A DNA stretch of 64,000 nt from Lachnospiraceae bacterium (GTDB lineage Bacteria > Bacillota > Clostridia > Lachnospirales > Lachnospiraceae): positions 1 through 64,000 of the forward strand of contig JAJQEO010000033.1 in the NCBI GenBank assembly GCA_021201665.1, in the 5' to 3' direction. Below are positions 46,670 through 56,003 of the stretch, piece after piece. The first letter of the stretch is position 1. Every line of letters begins with the position of its first letter. Under the pieces are notes generated by a model. That model was not told the DNA's origin, did not search any database, and was given only the letters and a program-made list of their open reading frames with translations. A program made the position numbers and the translations under genes.

Positions 46670-47545
46670 ATGCATTCATATTTAAGAGCCATCGGTTTTG
46701 GTGCAATAAGCAAAGAGGCGGAAGCCGAAAAAATTCTGGACGAAACCTTCTACGATTTCACCAAACGTGAAATTGCCAAGGGCGAAAACAATACGGCATT
46801 CATACAGATGTGCAAAGAATATGCGCCGAATATGGGAATCATGATCTACGGTAACCTGGATGAAAATGGTTTCCACAGACAGCACTACTTCCCATATTTA
46901 ACCGGTGCGCAGGTCTCTACAAAAGATGAACTGACCATAGAAAAACGTGTAGACGGTATCTCCTACGCCGGCGTCTGCGAAGATGGCCGCGTAGGCGTTT
47001 CCATTATCTTTTATGTGCAGAATATCGCCCAATACCAGCGCGAAACCTTTTTAGATTCCGTATTCCGAAAAAGCATGTCAGCCACCCTCTCCGGCCTTTC
47101 TACCGGGGGAATGGTCCTTTTGCCGGTAAAAAAAGACATGGATCAGATCAGCCGCCAGCAAAAAAGCACGGCAAAGCGCAACCAGCTCCTTTCCGCCGCG
47201 AAAAATGGAGATGAAGAAGCGATCGAAAGCCTGACCATCGAAGACATGGATCTGTATTCCATGATCTCCCGCAGAATGTATACAGAGGATGTTTATTCCA
47301 TCATCGACACCTTTTTCATGCCTTACGGCATCGAATGTGATCAGTACCAGATCATGGGCAATATCCGCCAGTGCGAGAGCGTCGTCAACACGGCCACGGA
47401 CGAAAAGGTTTACCAGCTGGGCCTCGAGTGCAACGATCTCTGCTTTGACATCTGCATCAATGAAAAAGACCTTCTGGGCGAGCCGGAGGTCGGACGGCGA
47501 TTCAAAGGCAACATCTGGCTGCAGGGGCACGTCAACTTTGAGTGA
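46670..47545 (+). CDS. DUF3881 family protein
   Basis: 291-residue soluble protein starting MHSYLRAIGFGAI, which is characteristic of DUF3881, a family largely confined to Lachnospiraceae and relatives. It has no signal or membrane segment, and the function is unknown. AGAGGAG is five bases before the ATG. Followed 18 bases later by the helicase gene. Confidence 0.85.
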   Translation: MHSYLRAIGFGAISKEAEAEKILDETFYDFTKREIAKGENNTAFIQMCKEYAPNMGIMIYGNLDENGFHRQHYFPYLTGAQVSTKDELTIEKRVDGISYAGVCEDGRVGVSIIFYVQNIAQYQRETFLDSVFRKSMSATLSGLSTGGMVLLPVKKDMDQISRQQKSTAKRNQLLSAAKNGDEEAIESLTIEDMDLYSMISRRMYTEDVYSIIDTFFMPYGIECDQYQIMGNIRQCESVVNTATDEKVYQLGLECNDLCFDICINEKDLLGEPEVGRRFKGNIWLQGHVNFE

Positions 47546-47563
47546 GATAATGGGGAAATATTC

Positions 47564-50500
47564 ATGGGTTTTCTGAATTTTTTGCGCGGCTGCACAGATC
47601 ATATAAGGAAAAAACTCAGAAATATTGAAAATATGCCGGTTTCCGGGGACAAAAAATCTTTGGGAGCCGGTATGCCGCAGCATTTGTCGGAAAAACAGAC
47701 GGAAACCGATACGCCGCAGCATTTGCCGGAAAAACCGACGGAGTCCGATATTTCACAGAACTTGCCAGAAAAATCTAACAACGAAAATATAAAAAAGCTC
47801 CGGGAATTCCAGGAGAAAATGGAAACCCTTTTTCAGGAACAACATTATATTTCCAGAAAAGAATACGCGCCGGTGACGGAGGCGTTCCGGACGGTCGCGG
47901 AATCCTTTGATATTATGAAGGAAAATGGTGTGCTGGAAGCTTTTGCTGACGCAAATGAAATTTCCGCGGATGAAATTATTTCTGCAATGAATTTATATCA
48001 CCATACGGCAGAGTACATTGACCGGCATAACGATGACTACGTGAATGCCGCTTTGATACAGGAGAAGGCATACCTGGATCAGATTCTGACAGAGGTAGAT
48101 CCGGAAATTACACTGGATGACGATCAGAGAAGAGTGGTTCTGACCGATGAGGACTATTGCCTTGTAATTGCCGGGGCTGGGGCAGGCAAAACGACGACCA
48201 TCGCCGCGAAGGTGAAATATCTGACAGACAAGCAGAAGATAGACCCTTCCCAGATTCTTATCGTATCCTTTACAAATAAAGCGGTAGATGAGTTAAAAGA
48301 AAAGATCCAGAAGAATTTAGGGATCGAGTGTCCGATCTCGACATTTCATTCAGCCGGGAATGCGATTATTCATAAACACACTCCGGAGGAGAAGCTGAGG
48401 GTCGTGGACAATTCACGACTCTATTTTCTTTTAAGAGATTATTTTCGCGGATCCATCCTCCAGAATGAAAATGTGGTAAATAAGCTGATTTTATTTTTTG
48501 CGTCTTATTTTGACGCTCCTTATGAAGGAGAAGATCTGAACGGTTTTTTTAATCATATCGCCAGGGCAAATTATTCCACTATGCGCAGTGACCTGGAGGA
48601 TTTCAGGCGCGAGGTCACTGACGCGAGGACAAAACGATCCGTAACGATACAGAATGAGACTCTCCGCTCCCACCAGGAAGTGGAAATAGCTAATTTCCTC
48701 TATCTGAACAGGATTGAATATGAATATGAGCCGCTTTATCCATATCATCTTGCAGGAACATACAAGCCTTATACCCCCGATTTTATTATTTCACAGGACG
48801 GAAGAAGTGCTTACCTGGAGCATTTTGGCATCTCTGAGGATGGAGAAAATGACAGATACAGCCAGGAGGAGCTGATACTCTACAAAAAAGCAGTCAACGA
48901 CAAGGTCCGTCTGCACAGACAGCATGGATCGACATTAATCTATACGTTTTCCAATTACCGGGATAAGCGTCCGCTTCTGGAACATTTAAAAGAAGAACTG
49001 GAAAAAAATGGTTTCGAACTGCGCCCAAGATCCAATGAGGAGGTCATGAAGCTCCTGGTCGCGGGTGAAGAAAACCGCTATATCCGCAGGCTTTTAAATC
49101 TGATCTGCCGTTTTATTTCTAATTTTAAGGTGAACGGATATACGGAGGAAGATTTTGACCGGATGTATCATTCCACTCAGAATGTGAGGAGCCGGCTTTT
49201 CCTGGAAATCTGCAACGACTGCTATCTGGAATATGAGCGCTGGCTTAAAGAAAATAAGGCGGTTGATTTTGAAGATATGATCAACGAGTCAGCCAGAATT
49301 CTCCGGGATGTAAAGGAGATGAAGCAGAAGCTTGATTTTAAATACATCATCGTAGATGAATACCAGGATATTTCCAGACAGCGGTTTGACCTGACAAAAG
49401 CACTCTCCGAGGTCACGGATGCAAAAATTATGGCGGTCGGGGATGACTGGCAGTCCATTTATGCCTTCAGCGGATCGGATATCACTTTGTTTACGAAATT
49501 TCAGGAAAAAATGGGCTACGCAAAAATGCTGAAGATCGTCAGGACCTACCGCAATTCTCAGGAAGTCATCGACATCGCCGGAAACTTTATACAAAAAAAT
49601 ACAAATCAGATCCAGAAGCAGCTGATTTCGCCGAAGCACATTGAAGACCCGGTGCTGATTTTTACGTATGACAGCACAGCTAAGGGCAAAAACGGCGACC
49701 GCAGAAGCGGTGAAAATTACGCGGTTGCCCATGCGGTGCAGACAGCACTGGAGCACCTGATGGAGTATAAGAAAAAAGAAGGTAAAAAACCAGGAACCAT
49801 CCTGCTGCTCGGCCGGTTTGGCTTTGACGGCGACCGGCTGGAACGCTCCGGTCTTTTTGAGTACAGCAGCAGAAGCGGAAAACTGAAAAGTGTGAAATAT
49901 CCGAAGCTGGATATTACATTCATGACCGCTCATTCTTCCAAAGGACTCGGATATGATGATGTGATTGTAGTAAACGGAAAAAATGAGACCTACGGCTTTC
50001 CATCAAAGATCGAGGACGATCCGGTTCTGGCCTTTGTGATCAGGGGGGACCGTTCTATAGATTACGCAGAAGAACGGCGGCTGTTTTATGTGGCGATGAC
50101 CAGGACAAAAAACCGGGTATTTTTCATCGCTCCGGAACAGAATCCTTCGGAATTCTTGCTGGAATTAAAAAAAGACTACAAAAACGTCGTTCTGAAGGGC
50201 AGCTGGAACGAGGAGAAGGTCATCCAGACGGCGAAAAAAGCCTGTCCGTTGTGCGGCTATCCCATGCAGTTAAAATACAAAAATGCCTATGGCCTGAGAC
50301 TGTATATTTGCACAAACGAACCGGAAGTATGCGGATTCATGACGAATAACATTCACGGCGGCAAGCTTTCCATCCGCAAATGCGACCGCTGTCAGGACGG
50401 ATACCTGGTCGTAAAAGCCAACAGAAGCGGCGGCTATTTTCTTGGCTGTACCAATTATAACGCAAAAGGGACCGGCTGCGGAAGGACAATCAGTAAGGAC

Positions 50501-51205
50501 ACATTCTATGCCCAGATGGGATATGAACCAGATCCAGAAAAGCCAGCGAATCAAGGAAAGGCAGATAATCAAGGGCGGTCAGATAATCAAGGACAGTCAG
50601 CTCCGAGCGCGAAAGAGCCGGGACGTGCCAGGCAGTCAGATCCGACCGCAGAAAAGCAGGGACATCCAGAGCGGCCAGATACAGCCGCAGAAAAGCAGAG
50701 ACATCCGGAGCAGCCAGATACAGCCGCAGGAAAGCAAAATCATTCGGAGCGGCCGTATCAAATGAAAGAAGAGAGAAAGCAGAATGACCTTCCGGAGGAT
50801 TATGTCAATATAGTGAAGGCAGAGCTGTCACCGATATTATACAATGGCAGGGATCTGAATGATGTAATATTTACAGTACTTCAGGCTTTACAGAATGTCA
50901 GTCTTAAGCGATACTACGGAGTAACAATGCTGACGGATATTCTGGCAGGCCATTCAAATAAAAGGATCATTGACCGAAAACTGGATCAGATACCTGAGTA
51001 CGCGTCACTTAAGGACTTGTCGTATGAGGAAATCCAGGCAATTATCTTCTGGATGATCTCAGAGCATTACATACTCAGGACAAGAGAAGAATACCCGGTG
51101 CTGCATTCAACCTATGAAGGTCTCCATTATTCTGAATTTATTACAGAAGCGAAACTGAAAAAATTGAGAAAATATCTGGAAACCTGTGCGGCAGGGAAGG
51201 AATAG
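47564..51205 (+). CDS. UvrD/helicase-IV-like helicase with zinc fingers and RQC-like tail
   Basis: 1213-residue superfamily 1 helicase. Walker A AGAGAGKTTTIAAKV lies near 203, motif II IIVDEYQD near 595 and motif IV-VI features such as RTYRNSQEV and YVAMTRTKNRVFF follow. Between motifs Ia and II is a helicase-IV-like nuclease insert with TPDFIIS and YLEHFGI near 404-420 (PD-(D/E)xK pattern). After the motor are two topoisomerase-type zinc modules (CPLCGYPM... and CDRCQDG..., near 893-980), a Gln/Glu/Pro/Lys-rich linker (990-1070), and a C-terminal segment (1085-1210) resembling the RQC winged helix of RecQ. It is probably a DNA repair or fork-processing helicase. Confidence 0.85.
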   Translation: MGFLNFLRGCTDHIRKKLRNIENMPVSGDKKSLGAGMPQHLSEKQTETDTPQHLPEKPTESDISQNLPEKSNNENIKKLREFQEKMETLFQEQHYISRKEYAPVTEAFRTVAESFDIMKENGVLEAFADANEISADEIISAMNLYHHTAEYIDRHNDDYVNAALIQEKAYLDQILTEVDPEITLDDDQRRVVLTDEDYCLVIAGAGAGKTTTIAAKVKYLTDKQKIDPSQILIVSFTNKAVDELKEKIQKNLGIECPISTFHSAGNAIIHKHTPEEKLRVVDNSRLYFLLRDYFRGSILQNENVVNKLILFFASYFDAPYEGEDLNGFFNHIARANYSTMRSDLEDFRREVTDARTKRSVTIQNETLRSHQEVEIANFLYLNRIEYEYEPLYPYHLAGTYKPYTPDFIISQDGRSAYLEHFGISEDGENDRYSQEELILYKKAVNDKVRLHRQHGSTLIYTFSNYRDKRPLLEHLKEELEKNGFELRPRSNEEVMKLLVAGEENRYIRRLLNLICRFISNFKVNGYTEEDFDRMYHSTQNVRSRLFLEICNDCYLEYERWLKENKAVDFEDMINESARILRDVKEMKQKLDFKYIIVDEYQDISRQRFDLTKALSEVTDAKIMAVGDDWQSIYAFSGSDITLFTKFQEKMGYAKMLKIVRTYRNSQEVIDIAGNFIQKNTNQIQKQLISPKHIEDPVLIFTYDSTAKGKNGDRRSGENYAVAHAVQTALEHLMEYKKKEGKKPGTILLLGRFGFDGDRLERSGLFEYSSRSGKLKSVKYPKLDITFMTAHSSKGLGYDDVIVVNGKNETYGFPSKIEDDPVLAFVIRGDRSIDYAEERRLFYVAMTRTKNRVFFIAPEQNPSEFLLELKKDYKNVVLKGSWNEEKVIQTAKKACPLCGYPMQLKYKNAYGLRLYICTNEPEVCGFMTNNIHGGKLSIRKCDRCQDGYLVVKANRSGGYFLGCTNYNAKGTGCGRTISKDTFYAQMGYEPDPEKPANQGKADNQGRSDNQGQSAPSAKEPGRARQSDPTAEKQGHPERPDTAAEKQRHPEQPDTAAGKQNHSERPYQMKEERKQNDLPEDYVNIVKAELSPILYNGRDLNDVIFTVLQALQNVSLKRYYGVTMLTDILAGHSNKRIIDRKLDQIPEYASLKDLSYEEIQAIIFWMISEHYILRTREEYPVLHSTYEGLHYSEFITEAKLKKLRKYLETCAAGKE

Positions 51206-51232
51206 CACATAAAATCCATTAAAAAAAGTGCC

Positions 51233-51261
51233 TTGTAATTTTTAATGAGTTATAGTATACT
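51233..51261 (+). promoter_or_regulatory. tRNA-Arg promoter
   Basis: TTGTAA (51233-51238), 17-base spacer, TATACT (51256-51261), 12 bases before the tRNA. Confidence 0.7.
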
Positions 51262-51273
51262 GGACAGGCACAA

Positions 51274-51347
51274 GTCTCTGTAGCTCAGCAGGATAGAGCG
51301 TTCGCCTCCTAAGCGAAAGGCCGTGGGTTCGAATCCCGCCAGGGACG
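51274..51347 (+). tRNA. tRNA-Arg (anticodon CCT)
   Basis: Cloverleaf with acceptor GTCTCTG/CAGGGAC, D-arm GCTCAGCAGGATAGAGC, anticodon stem TTCGC/GCGAA with loop CTCCTAA (anticodon CCT, codon AGG), and T-loop GGTTCGAATCC. CCA is not encoded. The conjugative element begins directly after its 3' end, the usual place of attachment for tyrosine-integrase elements. Confidence 0.95.
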
Positions 51348-51355
51348 CGTCATAA

Positions 51356-51412
51356 AAATGCGGAAGGGAAAATTTTTTCGTTAGATGAGAACGAAGAAAA
51401 GCCTCCGCATTT
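51356..51412 (+). terminator. Nested hairpin after tRNA-Arg
   Basis: AAATGCGGA (51356-51364) and TCCGCATTT (51404-51412) form a perfect outer stem. TTCGTT and AACGAA form an inner one. T-rich sequence follows. It probably terminates the tRNA transcript, and could also be part of the attachment region. Confidence 0.6.
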
Positions 51413-51457
51413 CTTTGTTTTCAGAAAGCCATTTCTGATCCAATCTACATAATTCCA

Positions 51458-51730
51458 TCTAATAATTTTAGATAATTGAAGGATTTTGTCTAATGAAAAA
51501 GGGCGTTTTTCTAATATTTGAAATGAAGCGCTTTTTTCATGAGATTCTGTCTAAAAAAGGTGGGTGCTGCATTTTTATTAAAATGCAAACTGTGCCATTA
51601 CTGTTCAATCCTGCACGTCTGTAATGCGAAGAATCATGGAATCAAAGCTGTCTAAAATTTTTAGATGAATCAAAACATTCAGCTAATGAAATAATGATTT
51701 TTCTAACAGAGCATAAGCCTTTGTTAGAAG
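51458..51730. other. Recurring TCTAA motifs at the element's left end
   Basis: TCTAAT or TCTAAA (or the complement) occurs about nine times: near 51458, 51467, 51490, 51510, 51550, 51651, 51660, 51702 and 51723. Two are inverted pairs (ATCTAAT...TTAGAT and TCTAAAATTTTTAGA). This resembles arrays of arm-type binding sites used by tyrosine integrases. Apart from this, hairpins, and repeat B, the 51348..51904 stretch holds no gene. Confidence 0.45.
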
Positions 51731-51796
51731 CCTACATACCCATCCTGTTCCGTTTGTCAGAAAACGGAATCTGTGGCGGGTTTTTTATGCGCAGAG

Positions 51797-51829
51797 TATG
51801 TTTCGATTTGTGTAGCAAATCGAGAATTC
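51797..51829. repeat. Dispersed repeat family B, copy 2
   Basis: Inverted match of 7871..7903 over 33 bases, stem CGATTTG/CAAATCG retained. It is followed by another hairpin, ACAGGCA/TGCCTGT, near 51853-51871. Confidence 0.75.
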
Positions 51830-51904
51830 TGAGCTGGGTAAGTACAGGCAAAAAATGCCTGTGCTCAAAATTATCCCAAGAGGAAGATTGGAGGTGACTC
51901 GAAA

Positions 51905-52162
51905 ATGAGTGACGCAGCAGACGTACCGGTACAGTACGCGAGGGACAAGCCGAAAGACTGCCGATATTGTTTCTTATGGGAAGGCGGGAAGGTTGGCTGT
52001 CAGGTCGGCGGCATACGGAATTGCGTTTATATCATCCGGCAGGAGCAGATAGTGAATGACAAGTGCTACCAATGTCCCTACAGCAAAGGCGCTCCCTGTA
52101 TCGGCTGGTGTACTGCCGATGCGATAGCAGACATTCGGCAGAAGCGAACTTCTCGCGGCTGA
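51905..52162 (+). CDS. Cysteine-rich ICE protein of unknown function
   Basis: 85 residues with seven cysteines (CRYC, C-QVGG, NCVY, KCYQCPY, PCIGWC), suggesting one or two bound zinc ions or a cluster. No signal peptide. GGAGG lies 10 bases before the ATG. It is the first gene of the element backbone, directly upstream of the replication initiator. The family is not recognised. Confidence 0.65.
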   Translation: MSDAADVPVQYARDKPKDCRYCFLWEGGKVGCQVGGIRNCVYIIRQEQIVNDKCYQCPYSKGAPCIGWCTADAIADIRQKRTSRG

Positions 52163-52237
52163 AATGGAAACGCATTTCTCGTTAGGGCGATGCTGGCGGA
52201 ACTGGCCGGAATTATTGTAGGAGGAGGTGATGATCGT

Positions 52238-53089
52238 ATGCCGGTGATCCGCATTGAAAAAAATACGAATTATACTACCATGAGCAACTACCATCTTCGG
52301 GATAGTGATCTGACACTGAAAGCGAAAGGGCTGCTGTCTCTCTTTTTGAGTCTGCCGGAAAGCTGGATTTACAGTGTAAATGGCCTTGTGGCAATCTGCA
52401 AAGAGGGGCGAAGTGGTATTGCATCCGGTCTTAGGGAACTGGAGGAAAAAGGTTATCTCCGCCGTGAACGGAGACGGGATGAAAAGGGACTGCTTCGGGA
52501 TAATGTTTATGTCATTTACGAGCGGCCGCAGAAGCTAAAAGCGGGAAAGCCAATAGCAGAAAATCTGCTTTTGGATGATGAAGAAGCAGGAAGCGCAGCT
52601 CCGGGAAATCAGGCATTGGAGAATCCAGAAGCAGAAAATCCAGCATTGGAAAATCAGACACTGGAGAATCCAGAAGCAGAAAATCCAACATTGGAAAATC
52701 CAGCACTGGAAAATCCAACGCTGGAAAATCCTGCGGAGGAAAAACCTGCGCAGGAAAATCGCACACAATTAATTAAAGAAGTATTAAGTAAAGAAATAAT
52801 AAATACTGATTTAATAGATAGAGAGTGTGAAAGAGAGCCGCGGCACCGACATGGTGCGTATCGGAATGTTCTCCTGAGCGATGCTGATTATCTTACCTTG
52901 CAGAAAGAATTTCCACGGGATTATGAACAGTGGATCGAACGGCTGTCGGAGTATATGGCTTCCACAGGGAAGTCTTATAAGAACCATCTGGCAACAATCC
53001 GGTGCTGGGCAAGGCGTGAGCGGCAGCAGAATGGAGGAAGAAAGTACAGCCATGACAATTACAGATGTGAGGAAGGAGAGAGCCTGTGA
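52238..53089 (+). CDS. Replication initiator-like HTH protein with pentapeptide repeats
   Basis: 283 residues from the ATG with AGGAGG 10 bases upstream. The N-terminal 90 residues form a winged helix (LTLKAKGLLSLFLSLPESW, GRSGIASGLRELEEKGYLRR) as in RepA/DnaD-like initiators of Firmicute ICEs and plasmids. The middle (about 125-170) is a run of ENPxL-type pentapeptides encoded by 15-bp tandem repeats (52617-52743). The C-terminus has a DnaD-like helical motif FPRDYEQWIERLSEYMASTGK. Overlaps the DnaC-like gene by four bases, so the pair would load a helicase on the element. Confidence 0.75.
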   Translation: MPVIRIEKNTNYTTMSNYHLRDSDLTLKAKGLLSLFLSLPESWIYSVNGLVAICKEGRSGIASGLRELEEKGYLRRERRRDEKGLLRDNVYVIYERPQKLKAGKPIAENLLLDDEEAGSAAPGNQALENPEAENPALENQTLENPEAENPTLENPALENPTLENPAEEKPAQENRTQLIKEVLSKEIINTDLIDRECEREPRHRHGAYRNVLLSDADYLTLQKEFPRDYEQWIERLSEYMASTGKSYKNHLATIRCWARRERQQNGGRKYSHDNYRCEEGESL

Positions 53090-53919
53090 GTGATGTTTTA
53101 GCGGCGTTCTTCAGACGGTACACAAAGACCGCCCCATCCGATGACGAGTATGTCGGAGAGGACGGTCTTTTTTACTGTAAAAAATGCAATACTCCTACGC
53201 AGTGCAGGATCAGAGTGGGAGGGATGGAGCGGGTTGTCTCCTGTATGTGCCGGTGCCGAAAAGAAGATCAGGAAGCTTATGAAAAGAAACTGGAAGAAGT
53301 AAGTCGTCGCAACCGGATCATGAGCCTGAAAGCGACCGGAATACAGGAAAAGGCATTATTCGGGTGGACTTTTGATAAGGCGGATGACAGCCCGGCTATT
53401 CGGGCTGCAAAGAAATATGTCGAGAACTGGACGGATGCCAGGACAAAGAATCTCGGATTGCTGCTATGGGGCGATGTCGGGACAGGGAAATCATTCGCTG
53501 CTGCCTGTATTGCTAACGAACTTCTGGATCGTGGGGTACCGGTGCTTATGACAAACTTTTCGAAAATCCTCAATCAGATGGGAGCCATGTATTCGGAGGA
53601 GCGGTATCTCTATATTGCTTCATTGTCGGCCTTTGATTTGCTGATTATTGACGATCTGGGCATCGAGCGGAACACCGAATATGCACTGGAACAGGTTTAT
53701 GCGGTGATTGACGAACGATACAAGGCAGGCAAACCGCTGATTGTCACGACAAATCTCACTATTGGGGAGATCAAAAATGCCGAAGATGTTTTTCATGCGA
53801 GGATTTACAGCCGGATATTGGAGCTTTGCACACCGGTACAGGTGCGCGGAAAGGATCGACGCATGGAAATCGGGCAGGACAAGCAGAATCTGGTGAAAGA
53901 GTTGGTTGGCGGCAGATGA
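53086..53919 (+). CDS. DnaC/IstB-like ATP-binding protein
   Basis: 277-residue AAA+ protein related to helicase loaders. An N-terminal zinc-like module (CKKCNTPTQC and CMCRC) precedes Walker A LLWGDVGTGKSFAAACIAN (near 125-143) and Walker B LLIIDDLGIE. The GTG start has AAGGAG seven bases upstream and overlaps the stop of the initiator gene. In ICEs of this family it follows the initiator, consistent with autonomous replication of the excised circle. Confidence 0.85.
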   Translation: MSDVLAAFFRRYTKTAPSDDEYVGEDGLFYCKKCNTPTQCRIRVGGMERVVSCMCRCRKEDQEAYEKKLEEVSRRNRIMSLKATGIQEKALFGWTFDKADDSPAIRAAKKYVENWTDARTKNLGLLLWGDVGTGKSFAAACIANELLDRGVPVLMTNFSKILNQMGAMYSEERYLYIASLSAFDLLIIDDLGIERNTEYALEQVYAVIDERYKAGKPLIVTTNLTIGEIKNAEDVFHARIYSRILELCTPVQVRGKDRRMEIGQDKQNLVKELVGGR

Positions 53920-54083
53920 GCTTTCACAAATGATCCTTGCGTTAAAGAGGAGTGACGCGGCACAAGCGGAGAGGCATCAAATGTGCAGCTGCAGCTTTTT
54001 CTGTGCGCGAAATGGCTCATGAAAAAGCTCATGAAAAAGCCATAAGAGAATGTCCAAAAAGCCATAAGAAAATGCGGGAGGTG

Positions 54084-54917
54084 ATGAAAATTTCAAAACG
54101 AGCAACCGTAACGGCGGTCGTCAATCAGAAAGGGGGGACGGCAAAAACCGTCACTTGTGAGAATCTGGGCATCGGCCTTGCCAGTGAGGGCAAAAAAGTG
54201 CTGCTGGTTGACAACGATCCGCAAGGGAGTCTGACTATCAGCCTGGGATATCCACAGCCGGATGATTTATCGGTCACATTGTCTGACATGATGATGAAGA
54301 TGGTAAACGATGAGCCGGTCAGCCCGGGGGAAGGGATTCTCCACCATAAAGAAGGCGTTGACCTGATGCCGGCAAATATCAGTCTTGCAGGTCTGGAAGT
54401 ATCATTGGTGAACGCTATGAGCCGCGAGAGCACGCTGAGCCGCTACCTGGACACGGTTCGCTATCAGTATGACCACATTCTTCTGGACTGTATGCCGAGC
54501 CTGGGAATGCTGACGATCAATGTACTTGCGGCGGCGGACAATGTTCTGATACCAGTCTGTACCCAATATTTGTCCGCCAAAGGTCTTGAGCAGCTTTTGC
54601 AGACAGTGAACAAGGTTCGCAGGCAGATCAATCCTAAACTGAAAATTGAAGGAATCCTATTGACCATGGTCGATGGAAGAACCAATTACAGCAAGGAGAT
54701 TGCCAGTCTGATCCGGGAGACCTATGGAGAAAAACTGAACATCTTCGACACGGAAATACCACGCTCTGTACGGGCTGCGGAAATCAGTGCCGAGGGGAAA
54801 AGCATTTATGAACATGACCCGAAAGGAAAAGTAGCCGCCGCCTATCGGAGTCTTACAAAGGAGGTGTTAGCGAATGCCGAAAAAAGGCGCAAACATCGCA
54901 TTGAGCAGCTACGATGA
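54084..54917 (+). CDS. Element-encoded ParA ATPase
   Basis: 277 residues. VVNQKGGTAKTVTCENLGIGL is a deviant Walker A with Thr-Ala in place of the usual Val-Gly before Lys. LLVDNDPQGSLTISLG and LLDCMPSLGMLTIN follow. It would stabilise the excised element or block its loss. The start is uncertain: the ATG at 54084 has GGAGG only two bases away. It overlaps the ParB gene by 44 bases. Confidence 0.85.
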   Translation: MKISKRATVTAVVNQKGGTAKTVTCENLGIGLASEGKKVLLVDNDPQGSLTISLGYPQPDDLSVTLSDMMMKMVNDEPVSPGEGILHHKEGVDLMPANISLAGLEVSLVNAMSRESTLSRYLDTVRYQYDHILLDCMPSLGMLTINVLAAADNVLIPVCTQYLSAKGLEQLLQTVNKVRRQINPKLKIEGILLTMVDGRTNYSKEIASLIRETYGEKLNIFDTEIPRSVRAAEISAEGKSIYEHDPKGKVAAAYRSLTKEVLANAEKRRKHRIEQLR

Positions 54918-55815
54918 CATCTTCTCTACAGAAGAAAGCCGCGAAGCTGCAACACGCGAACAGATTCAGAAAATTCCCATATCAGAGCTGCATCCGTTTG
55001 AGGGGCATCCGTTCCGCGTGGTGGACGATGAAGCCATGACACGGACGATGGAGAGCATTTCGCAGTTTGGTGTGATCTCGCCGCTTCTCGCCCGCCCTGA
55101 TCCGGACGGTGGCTATGAGATTATTTCCGGGCATCGGAGACATCATGCGGCACAGCTTGTCGGGCTGGAAACTCTGCCTGTTATTGTGCGGGAGATGGAT
55201 GATGATGAAGCGATTATCGCCATGGTGGATTCGAATCTGCAAAGAGAAACGATTCTACCGAGTGAGCGGGCGTGGGCTTACAAGATGAAGCTGGATGCCA
55301 TAAAACATCAGGGAGCAAGGACGGATTTAACTTCTGTGCAAGTTGCACAGAAGTTGCCTGGAAAAACATCAAGGCAGCTTTTGGGCGAGCAGGTAGGACA
55401 GAGTCCTGATCAAATTCGCAGATATATCCGTCTGACCGAACTGATTCCCGAACTGCTTGACATGGTAGATGAAAAGAAAATTGCTCTTAATCCTGCCGTG
55501 GAGCTGTCTTATCTGAGCAAAGATGAGCAGACACAGTTTCTGGAAGCGATGGACTATGCACAGGCAACGCCGTCTCTCTCGCAGGCACAGCGGCTGAAAA
55601 AGCAGAGTCAGGAGGGCGGATGCTCCATGGATTTTATGCGCAGCACGATGAACGAGGAGAAGAAAGGCGACCCGGACCGTGTGGTTTTTAAGGCGGAGGA
55701 CCTTCGGAAGTATTTTCCGAGATCATACACGCCGCAGCAGATGGAAAAAACCATTATTCGTCTTTTGGAACAGTGGCAGCGGAAGAAACAAAAACAGCAG
55801 GATCAGATGCTTTAG
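54874..55815 (+). CDS. Element-encoded ParB-like protein
   Basis: 313 residues. The ParB N-domain shows PLLARPDPDGGYEIISGHRRHHAAQLVG and SNLQRETILPSERAWAY. An HTH-like part follows (LLGEQVGQSPDQIRRYIRL), and the C-terminal 60 residues are Lys/Gln-rich. Its ATG has AGGAGG nine bases upstream. No consensus chromosomal parS occurs in the element, so it must use another site. Distinct from the chromosomal parB. Confidence 0.88.
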   Translation: MPKKGANIALSSYDDIFSTEESREAATREQIQKIPISELHPFEGHPFRVVDDEAMTRTMESISQFGVISPLLARPDPDGGYEIISGHRRHHAAQLVGLETLPVIVREMDDDEAIIAMVDSNLQRETILPSERAWAYKMKLDAIKHQGARTDLTSVQVAQKLPGKTSRQLLGEQVGQSPDQIRRYIRLTELIPELLDMVDEKKIALNPAVELSYLSKDEQTQFLEAMDYAQATPSLSQAQRLKKQSQEGGCSMDFMRSTMNEEKKGDPDRVVFKAEDLRKYFPRSYTPQQMEKTIIRLLEQWQRKKQKQQDQML

Positions 55816-56003
55816 ACTGAGAGGAAGTGGAGAGGATTCGGAAGGAGTCAATATTCACTGCCTTTTTTTATGCACAGGGCTGTGTAAGAAGTTTTCTGGC
55901 TGTCGCCCGCTGCGTGCCATCTTCGTCTTTTGGACGGGATATGTGCCAGATACAGCTTGTGTGAAAAAATGTTAATGAAAACAATCGAAGGAGGAAAAAT
56001 CGA

